The position numbers and the translations under genes are program-made. From Alphaproteobacteria bacterium (GTDB lineage Bacteria > Pseudomonadota > Alphaproteobacteria > Rhodobacterales > Rhodobacteraceae), in contig JAUHZO010000005.1 of assembly GCA_030425925.1 (NCBI GenBank), forward strand, positions 202,306 to 266,305: a DNA stretch of 64,000 nucleotides. The letters run 5' to 3'. Below are positions 8,479 through 15,650 of this stretch, in pieces. The notes under the pieces are model-generated. The model made no database searches. It was given only the letters and a program-made list of their open reading frames with translations, and was not told the DNA's origin. Each line of letters begins with the position of its first letter. Position 1 is the first letter of the stretch.

Positions 8479-8903
8479 CAGATCACCCCCAGCAGATGGC
8501 GGAACACCACAACGCCGACACCGCCGGCGAGGATATAGACGATGGTCGCCGCAAAGCCGCGGAGCGACAGGCGCGACATGCCGCACACGCCATGCCCCGA
8601 GGTGCAGCCATTGGCGATGCGCGTGCCCACGCCCACCAGCAGCCCGGCCGCGATCAGCACCCACCAGTTGGACGTGATGTGCGGGTCGACCTCGCGGTAG
8701 AACGGCATCAGCACGATGGGCAGCAGGAAGACTCCGGCCAGAAAGACCAGGCGCTCCCATTTCGTGTCATGGCCCGAGCCGTCGACGAGCCCGCCGATGA
8801 TGCCCGAGGCCCCCATGATGCGGCCATTCCCGAGCAGGTAGACCGCTCCGCCGGTGCCGATCAGCAGGCCGCCGATCAGCCCCCAGATCCAGTCGATTGG
8901 CAT
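8478..8903 (-). CDS. YeeE/YedE-type sulfur transporter half (PmpA-like)
   Basis: This is a 141-aa membrane protein with about four helices. The motif [16 protein letters not shown] is the hallmark of the YeeE/YedE family; its cysteines are thought to relay sulfur through the pore. The ATG at 8903 follows AAGGAAA at a good distance. The gene lies downstream of the persulfide dioxygenase gene, separated by a hairpin element, and is coupled by one base to the DUF6691 half. Together they are a probable importer of sulfane sulfur species or thiosulfate; direction and substrate are inferred from the family. Confidence 0.87.
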   Translation of the reverse strand: MPIDWIWGLIGGLLIGTGGAVYLLGNGRIMGASGIIGGLVDGSGHDTKWERLVFLAGVFLLPIVLMPFYREVDPHITSNWWVLIAAGLLVGVGTRIANGCTSGHGVCGMSRLSLRGFAATIVYILAGGVGVVVFRHLLGVI

Positions 8904-8978
8904 GTTCGCGTTTCCTTGTGTTGTCCTCGAAGGGTTGACCCCGGTTCGCGGCGGGGTGTGATACGGCCCCCTCCCCAA

Positions 8979-9001
8979 CCCTCCCCCCGGCAGGGGGAGG
9001 G
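8979..9001. repeat. GC-rich intergenic palindrome (CCCTCCCCC / GGGGGAGGG)
   Basis: A 9-bp perfect stem with a 5-nt loop (CGGCA) sits between the dioxygenase and YeeE genes, flanked by more C/G-rich sequence. Palindromes of this composition are common dispersed elements between genes in high-GC alphaproteobacteria. In the operon mRNA it could stabilise or attenuate; no T-run follows, so it is not a classic terminator. Confidence 0.55.
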
Positions 9002-9026
9002 GGCAGGGCGCGCCGGGCGGGGCCGG

Positions 9027-9890
9027 TCAGAGCTTGTTGACCGGCACCTTGAGAAAGACATCGCCCTTGTCGTCCGCGGGCGGCATCTGGCCCGCGCGCA
9101 TGTTGACCTGCAGCGAGGGGATGATCAGCTTGGGCATGTCCAGCGTGGCATCGCGGGCGTCGCGCATCTCGACGAACTGCGTCTTGGACTTGCCGTCCCC
9201 GACATGCACGTTCTTTGCCTTCTGCTCGCCCACCGTGGTTTCCCAGGCATAGGCGTCACGGCCCGGGGCCTTGTAATCGTGGCCGACAAAGATGCGGGTC
9301 TCGTCGGGCAGGGCCAGGATCTTCTGCACGCTGTCGTAAAGCGTTTCGGACGACCCGCCGGGAAAGTCGCAGCGCGCGGTGCCGAAATCCGGCATGAACA
9401 GCGTGTCGCCGACAAAGGCCGCGTCGCCGATGACATAGGTCAGGCAGGCCGGGGTGTGGCCCGGCGTGTGCAGCACGTCGGCGCGCAGCTGGCCGATATG
9501 CACGCTGTCACCCTCTTCGAACAGCTGGTCGAATTGCGAGCCGTCGCGCTGGAACTCGGTGCCCTCGTTGAACACCTTGCCAAAGGTGTCCTGCACGATG
9601 CGGATACGGTCGCCGATGCCGATCTTGCCGCCCAGCTTTTCCTGGATGTAGGGCGCGGCCGACAGGTGGTCGGCATGGACATGGGTTTCCAGCAGCCAGT
9701 GCACGTCATAGCCCTTGTCGCGGACAAAGGCGATCACCGCATCGGCCGAACGGGTGTCGGTGCGGCCCGAGGCATAGTCGAAGTCGAGCACGCTGTCGAT
9801 GATGGCGCAGGCGGTGCCCATGGGGTCGCGCACCACATAGGTGATGGTGTTGGTGGCGTCGTCGAAAAAGCCGGTCACTTCGGGGGTCAT
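9027..9890 (-). CDS. MBL-fold persulfide dioxygenase (ETHE1/Blh-like)
   Basis: This 287-aa metallo-beta-lactamase-fold protein has the full metal set: H70-x-H72-x-D74-H75 (THVHADH), H145 in HTPGH, D162 in FVGDTLF and H204 in GHDYKAPG. The spacing fits ETHE1/Blh persulfide dioxygenases, which oxidise glutathione persulfide to sulfite with a single iron. The ATG at 9890 follows GGAGAG. It is the first gene of the sulfur operon and starts 30 bp downstream of a SqrR/BigR-like dyad. No rhodanese domain is fused; the DUF442 domain is encoded separately at the operon end, as in split Blh systems. Confidence 0.9.
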   Translation of the reverse strand: MTPEVTGFFDDATNTITYVVRDPMGTACAIIDSVLDFDYASGRTDTRSADAVIAFVRDKGYDVHWLLETHVHADHLSAAPYIQEKLGGKIGIGDRIRIVQDTFGKVFNEGTEFQRDGSQFDQLFEEGDSVHIGQLRADVLHTPGHTPACLTYVIGDAAFVGDTLFMPDFGTARCDFPGGSSETLYDSVQKILALPDETRIFVGHDYKAPGRDAYAWETTVGEQKAKNVHVGDGKSKTQFVEMRDARDATLDMPKLIIPSLQVNMRAGQMPPADDKGDVFLKVPVNKL

Positions 9891-9919
9891 GAATCTCTCC
9901 TGTGCTTTCCGGCAAACAT

Positions 9920-9935
9920 ATACGTAATTACGAAT
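9920..9935. promoter_or_regulatory. SqrR/BigR-like operator upstream of the sulfur operon
   Basis: The sequence ATAC-N8-GAAT surrounds a perfect 10-bp palindrome CGTAATTACG, in an AT-rich island just upstream of the dioxygenase start. The persulfide-sensing ArsR-family repressors SqrR/BigR bind ATTC-N8-GAAT-type dyads, so one half-site is exact and the other differs by one base. The repressor gene itself is not in the window. Site assignment is inference from position and match. Confidence 0.5.
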
Positions 9936-10030
9936 GTGTTTCAAGCCCCGCTCTGCATCTTGACTTGTGTCAATGACGGATCGCCCGCCGCGGGGCAGCC
10001 TGTTGCGACGGGAAGCAGGAGACCACGTTC

Positions 10031-10357
10031 ATGTCGCATCACAAGCACAAGCAGGCCCTTCTGACCCGGCTGCGCGAACTCGATGCGCGGCTGGTCGGGA
10101 TCGGCGAGGAACTCGAAGCGCCGCACAGCCGCGACTGGGAGGAGCTGGCGGTGGAACGCGAAGGCGACGAAGTGCTGGAGCGGCTGGGCGAAAGCGGCCA
10201 GCACGAGGCGCAGCGCATCTTTGCGGCGCTCAAGCGTCTGTCGGAGGGCAGCTATGGTGTCTGCCTGTCTTGCGGCGAGCCGATTTCCGAGGCCCGTCTG
10301 GACGTGCTGCCGGAGGCGCCGCTCTGCCGCGACTGCGCCGCCGAAGCGGCCGCCTGA
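10031..10357 (+). CDS. DksA/TraR-family C4 zinc-finger protein
   Basis: This 108-aa protein has a helical N-terminal half, probably a short coiled coil, and a C-terminal four-cysteine zinc finger with C78, C81, C99 and C102 (CLSCGEPI...LCRDC). Members bind the RNA polymerase secondary channel and modulate transcription with ppGpp, but this one is shorter than canonical DksA (about 150 aa) and lacks the long coiled-coil arm with the DxxDxA tip, so it belongs to the short TraR/YbiI-like group. It is divergent from the sulfur operon. A 70-codon gene follows at 28 bp. Function beyond RNA polymerase binding is unknown. Confidence 0.85.
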   Translation: MSHHKHKQALLTRLRELDARLVGIGEELEAPHSRDWEELAVEREGDEVLERLGESGQHEAQRIFAALKRLSEGSYGVCLSCGEPISEARLDVLPEAPLCRDCAAEAAA

Positions 10358-10384
10358 CACCGATCGCATCAGGGGGAGATCACG

Positions 10385-10597
10385 ATGACAGCAAGCCTCA
10401 AGGCCCGGATCGAAGCGCTGCGCGACGAGATCGCGCAGGCCGATCCCGATATCCGCGACGATCTGATCGAACATCTCGAACAGGCGGTGCGCACGCTGGA
10501 AACCCATGGCGAGGCGCCGCCCGACTGGGCCCGCCAGACCCTGGCGGACCGCGACGACGATCCCGGGGAGGACGTGTTCGACAACATGCCTGTCTGA
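10385..10597 (+). CDS. Small acidic hypothetical protein
   Basis: This is a 70-aa helical, acidic protein with no recognised family. It starts at ATG 10385 behind GGGGGAGATCACG, a clear ribosome site. Heptad-like spacing of Leu/Ile in LKARIEALRDEIAQA suggests a short coiled coil. It follows the DksA-like gene closely and is probably cotranscribed with it. Confidence 0.65.
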   Translation: MTASLKARIEALRDEIAQADPDIRDDLIEHLEQAVRTLETHGEAPPDWARQTLADRDDDPGEDVFDNMPV

Positions 10598-10742
10598 CGG
10601 CGGACCGCTACAGATCGTGTGCCGCGGGCAGCAGACACCCAGTTCTGGGGCCGCGCCGGGCCGAAACGCTTGCGCCACGGGGCAAGATGCCGTCTAATCG
10701 CGCCAAGGATGCAAGCAATGCGTCATGCGGCAGAGCAGGGCC

Positions 10743-12761
10743 ATGGGTGAGACGGTCGAGTATCTCGTAGCGGACGGGGTGGCCTTTCTGGGCATCTCGA
10801 ACCCGCCGGTGAATGCGCTGTCGCGCGCGGTGCGGGTGGCGCTGATGGAGGCGCTTGACCGGGCCGAGGAATGCGAGGACGTGCACGAGATCGTGCTTTA
10901 CGGCAAGGGCGTGACCTTTCCGGCGCGGGCCGATCTGGCGGAATACGAAAGCGGTCTGCGCGACCCGACGCTGCGCGATCTGTGTACCCGCGTCGAGTAT
11001 TGCGAAAAACCGGTGATCGCGGCGCTGCACGGCACGGTCTATGCCGGTGGCTGCGAACTGGCGCTGGCGGCGCATTACCGCGTGGCGCATGGAGCGACGC
11101 GGATCAGCCTGCCGGAAATCCGTGTCGGCCTGCCGCCGGGCGGCGGCGGCTCGCAACGTCTGCCGCGGCTGATCGGGGCGGGCCCGGCCCTGGACATGCT
11201 GCTGACCGGCGCGGTGTCCCCGGTGTCGCGGCCCCCCGGGTCGGATCTGGTGGACGATGTGTCGGACGGTGCGGCGCGGCTGGCGGCGGCGCGGCTGGCG
11301 CAAACGCTGCGGTCCGAACAGCGCGGGCCGCGGCGGCTGAGCGAGGAAACCGCCGGATTCGCCGATCCGCAGGCCTATCAGCGCGAGGTCGCCCTGCGCC
11401 GCGAACAGCTGCCCCCCGATCCCGAAAGCGCACCGGCGCAGATCGTCTCGCTGGTCGAAGCGGCGCAACTGGTGCCGTTCGACACCGGGCAGGAGATGGA
11501 GCAGGCGGCCTTTGACACCTGCCTTGCCTCGGACAATTCCCACGCGCTGCGCCATGCCTTCCGTGCCGAACGCGACGCGCGCCGCTTTGCCGTGGCCGCG
11601 CGGGTGGAGTTGCCGCGATTGCAGCGCATCGCGGTGCTGGGGGGCGGGCCGCTGGCCTTGCAGATCACGCTGGCGGCGCTGAACGCCGGGCTGGGCGTGA
11701 ACTGGGGCACCCGCGATCCCGAACGGTTGAAAGAGGGCATGGACCAGCTGACCGCGATGCTGCGCCGCGGCGTCAGCGAAGGCGGCATCAGTCCGCAGGC
11801 CATAGAGAAACGGCTGGACCTGCTGCGTGGCGGCGACAGCGCCGAGATGCTGGAGGGGGCCGATCTGGCGATCCGCGCCGCACGCGGGCAGGGCGACTTG
11901 CCGATCCCGCGGGGTCTGGTCCAGGCGGTGGCGATCCCGGGCAAGGTGGAAGGGCTGGGCCTGCGCTTTACCCCGCCTGCCTTTGCCACCCGCCTGCTCG
12001 AGATCATCCACGGGCCCAGGGCCACCCAGGGCCAGCGCGCCGCGGCGGTGGCGCTGTCGGACCGGCTGTCCAAGGTGCCGGTGATCGTCAAATCCGAAGG
12101 CGAAAGCGCTGCGGGACGGCTGGAAGCGGCGCTGCAACGCGCCGCCGACGGGCTGGTGGACATGGGGCTGAACCCCTACGACGTGGATCGCATCGTGCGT
12201 GACTGGGGCTGGGCCCGGCCGCCCTTTGTCATGCGCGACATGATCGGCCTGCAGGACCTGGCCCGCGTACCGCGGGCCGCGGGCGCGGTGAACTGGTCGG
12301 CCCTGCTGGCCGAGGCCGGTCGCACCGGGCGCGCCGCGGGACGCGGCGTATACAACTGGGACAAGGGCGATCCGCACCCCGATATCACGGTGCGCACCCT
12401 GGTCGAGACCCAGCGCCCCGCGCAGAAGATCGCACCGGAGCGGGCGGCGCTGCTTCTGGTCGGCGCGATGGCCAATGAAGGCGCGCGCATGCTGGAACAG
12501 GGCATGCTGCGCCGCGCGGCGGATGTGGATGTGGTCGCGATGCTGGCGCTGGACTTCCCGCGCTGGAAGGGCGGCCCGATGAAGGCGGTCAGCCAGCAGG
12601 GGCTGTTCCGGGTGTGGAAGTTCCTGACCACCACCGGCCATCCCGACACCGCGTTCTGGACGCCGGTTCCGGTCTGGCAGGATCTGATCAAGAACGGCCG
12701 CAATTTCGACGCCCTGACTGGGGCCCGTCGGGCCGCCGGGGTTCCGGGCGTGTCGCGCTGA
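10743..12761 (+). CDS. FadB-like enoyl-CoA hydratase/3-hydroxyacyl-CoA dehydrogenase with degenerate dehydrogenase half
   Basis: This 672-aa protein has the FadB/FadJ fusion layout. An N-terminal crotonase domain (about 1-190) keeps both catalytic Glu positions (GGCELALAAHYR and LPEIRVGLPPGGGGSQRLPRL). A 3-hydroxyacyl-CoA dehydrogenase-like domain (about 290-470) and two C-terminal HAD helical domains follow (DRIVRDWGWARPPFVMRD; GRGVYNW). The NAD loop reads GGGPLA instead of GxGxMG, and the region of the catalytic His (usually HFFNP) reads LRFTPP, so the dehydrogenase is probably inactive or altered. I prefer ATG 10743 after GCAGGGCC; an in-frame ATG at 10725 is possible. It is probably an acyl-CoA hydratase in fatty or aromatic acid breakdown. 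Confidence 0.82.
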   Translation: MGETVEYLVADGVAFLGISNPPVNALSRAVRVALMEALDRAEECEDVHEIVLYGKGVTFPARADLAEYESGLRDPTLRDLCTRVEYCEKPVIAALHGTVYAGGCELALAAHYRVAHGATRISLPEIRVGLPPGGGGSQRLPRLIGAGPALDMLLTGAVSPVSRPPGSDLVDDVSDGAARLAAARLAQTLRSEQRGPRRLSEETAGFADPQAYQREVALRREQLPPDPESAPAQIVSLVEAAQLVPFDTGQEMEQAAFDTCLASDNSHALRHAFRAERDARRFAVAARVELPRLQRIAVLGGGPLALQITLAALNAGLGVNWGTRDPERLKEGMDQLTAMLRRGVSEGGISPQAIEKRLDLLRGGDSAEMLEGADLAIRAARGQGDLPIPRGLVQAVAIPGKVEGLGLRFTPPAFATRLLEIIHGPRATQGQRAAAVALSDRLSKVPVIVKSEGESAAGRLEAALQRAADGLVDMGLNPYDVDRIVRDWGWARPPFVMRDMIGLQDLARVPRAAGAVNWSALLAEAGRTGRAAGRGVYNWDKGDPHPDITVRTLVETQRPAQKIAPERAALLLVGAMANEGARMLEQGMLRRAADVDVVAMLALDFPRWKGGPMKAVSQQGLFRVWKFLTTTGHPDTAFWTPVPVWQDLIKNGRNFDALTGARRAAGVPGVSR

Positions 12762-12830
12762 TCGCCGGATTTGCCGTCCGAAGCAGGGCAGGGGCTGCAC
12801 GCGCCCCGTTGTCGGCCCACAGCCCGCGCG

Positions 12831-13046
12831 TCAGCCCAGGAAAATGCCCAGGATCACCATCATCAGCCCGATCACCGACAGGAACAGCGCCGCCATGTTG
12901 ATCGGCACCACGCCCCGCACGATCTCGCGCAGGGCCTCGTCGCTCAGCCCGGCCCCGCGGGCACGCCAGACCCGGAAGATGCACCAGACCAGCCCCGCCA
13001 GCCCGGCCAGAGACACCGCAGCGCCCGTCCAGATCAGCCAGTCCAT
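12831..13046 (-). CDS. Small two-TM membrane protein, hypothetical
   Basis: This 71-aa protein has two hydrophobic helices (about residues 4-24 and 48-70) joined by a charged linker ARGAGLSDEALREIVRG. The ATG at 13046 follows a strong AGGAGGCAAGG site. No family is recognised. It is convergent with the FadB-like gene and divergent from gapR. Confidence 0.7.
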   Translation of the reverse strand: MDWLIWTGAAVSLAGLAGLVWCIFRVWRARGAGLSDEALREIVRGVVPINMAALFLSVIGLMMVILGIFLG

Positions 13047-13168
13047 CGCCCTTGCCTCCTGCCTGTGGATGTGGGGCGCTGGGTAAACCGCGCACCCGCC
13101 CCCTGCAACCCCTTGATGGGCCGGAACCGGGGCGCTAGCAAGAAGCCCCACATGCAGGAGGCACGGGA

Positions 13169-13426
13169 ATGCAGGACGAAGCGTCGGACGCCTATGGCGT
13201 GGCCGCGGGCGAGCTGAAGCAGTTCATCGAGCGGTTCGAACGGCTGGAAGAGGAAAAGAAGGAAATCGCCGACCAGCAGAAGGAGGTGATGGCCGAAGCC
13301 AAGGCGCGCGGCTATGACACCAAGGTCATGCGCAAGGTGATCGCGCTGCGCAAGCGCGACAAGGACGAGATCGCCGAGGAAGAAGCGGTGCTGGAGATGT
13401 ACAAGGCCGCGCTGGGCATGGCCTGA
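13169..13426 (+). CDS. gapR: GapR nucleoid-associated protein (DUF2312)
   Basis: This 85-aa, highly charged helical protein matches the DUF2312/GapR family over its whole length ([20 protein letters not shown], then AKARGYD and KVIALRKRD). GapR is a conserved alphaproteobacterial protein that encircles overtwisted AT-rich DNA ahead of replication forks and RNA polymerase and stimulates topoisomerases. Length and motifs are typical. The start ATG 13169 has GGAGGCACGGGA upstream. It is convergent with the gene at 13433, with only 6 bp between the two stops. Confidence 0.95.
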   Translation: MQDEASDAYGVAAGELKQFIERFERLEEEKKEIADQQKEVMAEAKARGYDTKVMRKVIALRKRDKDEIAEEEAVLEMYKAALGMA

Positions 13427-13432
13427 CCGCGC

Positions 13433-14314
13433 TCAGGGCGCAATCAGAGTGACCCCGGGCATGCGTCCGATCTGTTCCAGATCGTCCTCGTACAACTCGG
13501 TCAGCATGTCGACATAGGCCGCGTCCCAGCCGGGCAGGTCCAGCTCTTCCTCGATCGCGTCGTCGAGCGCGTATTTGTCCAGAAACGCCGTCATCACGCG
13601 GCGTTTCTGCATCTCGTTGATATTGGGATGCTCCTTCAGGAAGGCGCGGAACCGTTTCATGCCCTCGGGGCTGATGATGTCGGAAAAGACGTCGAAGGCA
13701 CCGACGATCTTGCGCGTCAGTTCGATGCCCGCGACCTCGCGCACCACCTCGCCCCAGATCAGCGGCGTGTCCTCGTTGGCCCAGACGGTGACGGGCAGGC
13801 CGGGCAGGCTGTCGCGGATCCGGCGCAGCAGGTCCGACCAGCGCAGATGCATCGGGTCGACCCCGTTGAGGAAGGTCGCGAAATCCTCGTGCGGGGTGGC
13901 GCGGAACACCGCGGGCAGAAAGGTGGCCGGGTCGCGCAACCCCATGAACAGTTCGACCTCGTCCTCGGCAAAGAGGCGGCACAGAACTTCGAGCCGCTGC
14001 TCGGCCTTGCGGTAAAGCCGCCCGCCCGCCAGCGTCAGCTTGGGCACGCAGAACAGGTTCTCGTGGCACAGGATCAGCCGGTCCACCTGGTCCGGATCCT
14101 GGGCAAGGATGGCGTCAAGCAGGATGTCGCGGGCATCCGGAGCCGGATCGACCTCGACCAGCGAGTTGACGGCTTCGGACAGCAGCAGACGGTACTTGCC
14201 GGGCCCCGGCACGGCAATGCCTTCGTGACGCCATTCACCCGCATTGCGCAACAGGCATTTCAGCAACCTGTCTTCGTCGGTGCAATGCACGCCGGTGTGG
14301 AGGATGACCTGCAT
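13433..14314 (-). CDS. Conserved hypothetical protein, possibly sulfotransferase-like
   Basis: This 293-aa soluble protein opens with VILHTGVHCTDEDRLLKCLL, which is reminiscent of the first strand and loop of sulfotransferase-like P-loop proteins, but the phosphate-binding signature is not intact. Later segments include ELFMGLRDPATFLPAVF, similar to the Arg/Asp-Pro region of such folds. No catalytic residues can be named. It is transcribed toward gapR, and its start lies about 140 bp from tRNA-Thr on the other strand. Function unknown. Confidence 0.75.
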   Translation of the reverse strand: MQVILHTGVHCTDEDRLLKCLLRNAGEWRHEGIAVPGPGKYRLLLSEAVNSLVEVDPAPDARDILLDAILAQDPDQVDRLILCHENLFCVPKLTLAGGRLYRKAEQRLEVLCRLFAEDEVELFMGLRDPATFLPAVFRATPHEDFATFLNGVDPMHLRWSDLLRRIRDSLPGLPVTVWANEDTPLIWGEVVREVAGIELTRKIVGAFDVFSDIISPEGMKRFRAFLKEHPNINEMQKRRVMTAFLDKYALDDAIEEELDLPGWDAAYVDMLTELYEDDLEQIGRMPGVTLIAP

Positions 14315-14454
14315 GAGATGTCTTTGCCTGCGCTTGTGCAGGCACTATACGGTGTTTGCCGTGAGGTGAAACCGCCTATCGCCGCCACGCGGTGCGGCAA
14401 GCGGCAAAATCACTTGCACCGGCAGGCCGGCCTGGCGTAAACGCTTGCACCAAC

Positions 14455-14530
14455 GCCCCTATAGCTCAGCTGGTAGAGCAACTGATTTGTAATCAGTAGG
14501 TCCGCGGTTCGAGTCCGTGTGGGGGCACCA
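14455..14530 (+). tRNA. tRNA-Thr (anticodon TGT)
   Basis: A 76-nt cloverleaf is present: acceptor arms GCCCCTA/TGGGGGC, D-arm AGCTCAGCTGGTAGAGC, anticodon stem ACTGA/TCAGT with loop TTTGTAA (anticodon TGT), T-loop TTCGAGT in stem CGCGG/CCGTG, and an encoded CCA end. The AT-rich sequence immediately after it (14531-14560) contrasts with the surrounding GC-rich DNA. Confidence 0.97.
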
Positions 14531-15425
14531 TTTTATTTATATTTTATTCGTATTTACAATGACTTAGGCTTGGCTCTGCGCAAGGCGTCCACCTTTCCGT
14601 CCACCTTGGAGGTCACGCTGAGCAGGCGTCTTGCAGGGTTGGGGCCACAGTGGTTCGGTAAATATCTCTTCGAGCAAATCAGTTCTCACTATCAGATCAC
14701 CGCCGGTTTGGGACACCCTTGTGGACACGCTGGACATTCGCTCCCCGCTTTTGTTCGTCCATACAAACACGGCCAGCCGTTCCTTGCGATAGAAGCGATA
14801 GAGCTTCTTCCAATTGACTTCCCAGCCCTCCCGGCGGAGCAGGATATGCAGGCGCCGATATCCGATCCGCCGCCGCTCGGACGACAGCTCGCGCAGCCCG
14901 CGCTACCGGTGGAAATCACACCAACCGTTGGGACACTGCTGTGGCCCCGTCCGAATATCGCTGACACTGCCGCGGGCTTGCCATGGTTTCGCATCAGGAC
15001 GCTTGGTTCGCCGGGAACTCGGTGGCCGCTCGGAGGCACAGCCGCGATGGTGTTCGGCTGAACAACCCGCATCGTGCTGTTGACGCTTTCAAAAGCAGTG
15101 TTTTTCTCGCGACCGACCAGGGGGTCGTAGACGTCTGTTCGAAACCCCGCAGTTCGAGACCCGGCCACGAAGCACCGCGACCGTGCTCCGGGACACGACG
15201 TCCAGCGCAAGCCCTCACGCCGGTCCTTGCCGCACAGCTCGTTCCGATCCGGAGTCTCGACCTGTCGTCGCCAGAGGCGCGGTGCAGCCTGCCACGCCTG
15301 GGCCTTTGCCGGATTCAGACCGCTAAAGAACATTTAGGCCAGTTTTAGGACCGGCTTCAGGACGCTTAACCGAGGCTCTGGCAGGTTGGGTTCAAGGAAA
15401 CAAACCTCAACCCGGAGACACGCCA
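14531..15425. other. Decayed stretch after tRNA-Thr with no intact gene
   Basis: Nearly 900 bp hold no convincing intact gene. The first 30 bp are AT-rich. A 134-bp piece of IS3-family transposase lies inside (own entry). The rest has only short open frames without family signatures. The position next to a tRNA 3' end fits an old insertion site of a mobile island that has mostly been lost; this is inference. Confidence 0.6.
14769..14902 (-). mobile_element. IS3-family transposase (OrfB) fragment
   Basis: On the minus strand this encodes RGLRELSSERRRIGYRRL, then HILLRREGWEVNWKKLYRFY, then RKERLAV. This is the start of the IS3-group OrfB region preceding the rve integrase domain. An in-frame TAG lies directly before it (plus-strand CTA 14903-14905), and the matching sequence is lost after it, so it is a dead fragment of about 45 codons. 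No terminal repeats are identified. Confidence 0.75.
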
Positions 15426-15650
15426 ATGACCACCTTTTCCACCAACACCCATGCCGACCTGCACGCCGACCTCAACGCCCGCGGCCGTCAGATGCTGAAG
15501 AACCAAGCGCAGGCCGACGCGCAGGTCTGGAGCCTGACCGACATGATTTCAGCCTTTGTCGTGCGGATGCGGCCCGATCCGGAACAGGAGATTGCAAAGG
15601 CAGCCCGTCGCGAAGCGGCCCGCCGCGCGGTGGACAACCTGCTGCGCTAA
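15426..15650 (+). CDS. Small hypothetical protein (74 aa)
   Basis: This is a 74-aa protein, helical and rich in Ala/Arg/Asp, ending EAARRAVDNLLR. It starts at ATG 15426 after ACCCGGAGACACGCC. No family is recognised. Its TAA stop (15648-15650) overlaps the TAG stop of the convergent regulator gene (plus-strand CTA 15647-15649): four bases, CTAA, end both genes. Confidence 0.65.
   Translation: MTTFSTNTHADLHADLNARGRQMLKNQAQADAQVWSLTDMISAFVVRMRPDPEQEIAKAARREAARRAVDNLLR

Noticed and set aside
14519..15061. A 180-codon open frame starting inside the tRNA-Thr 3' end
   Set aside because: It begins within the tRNA, has no family signature, and overlaps an IS3 fragment on the other strand.
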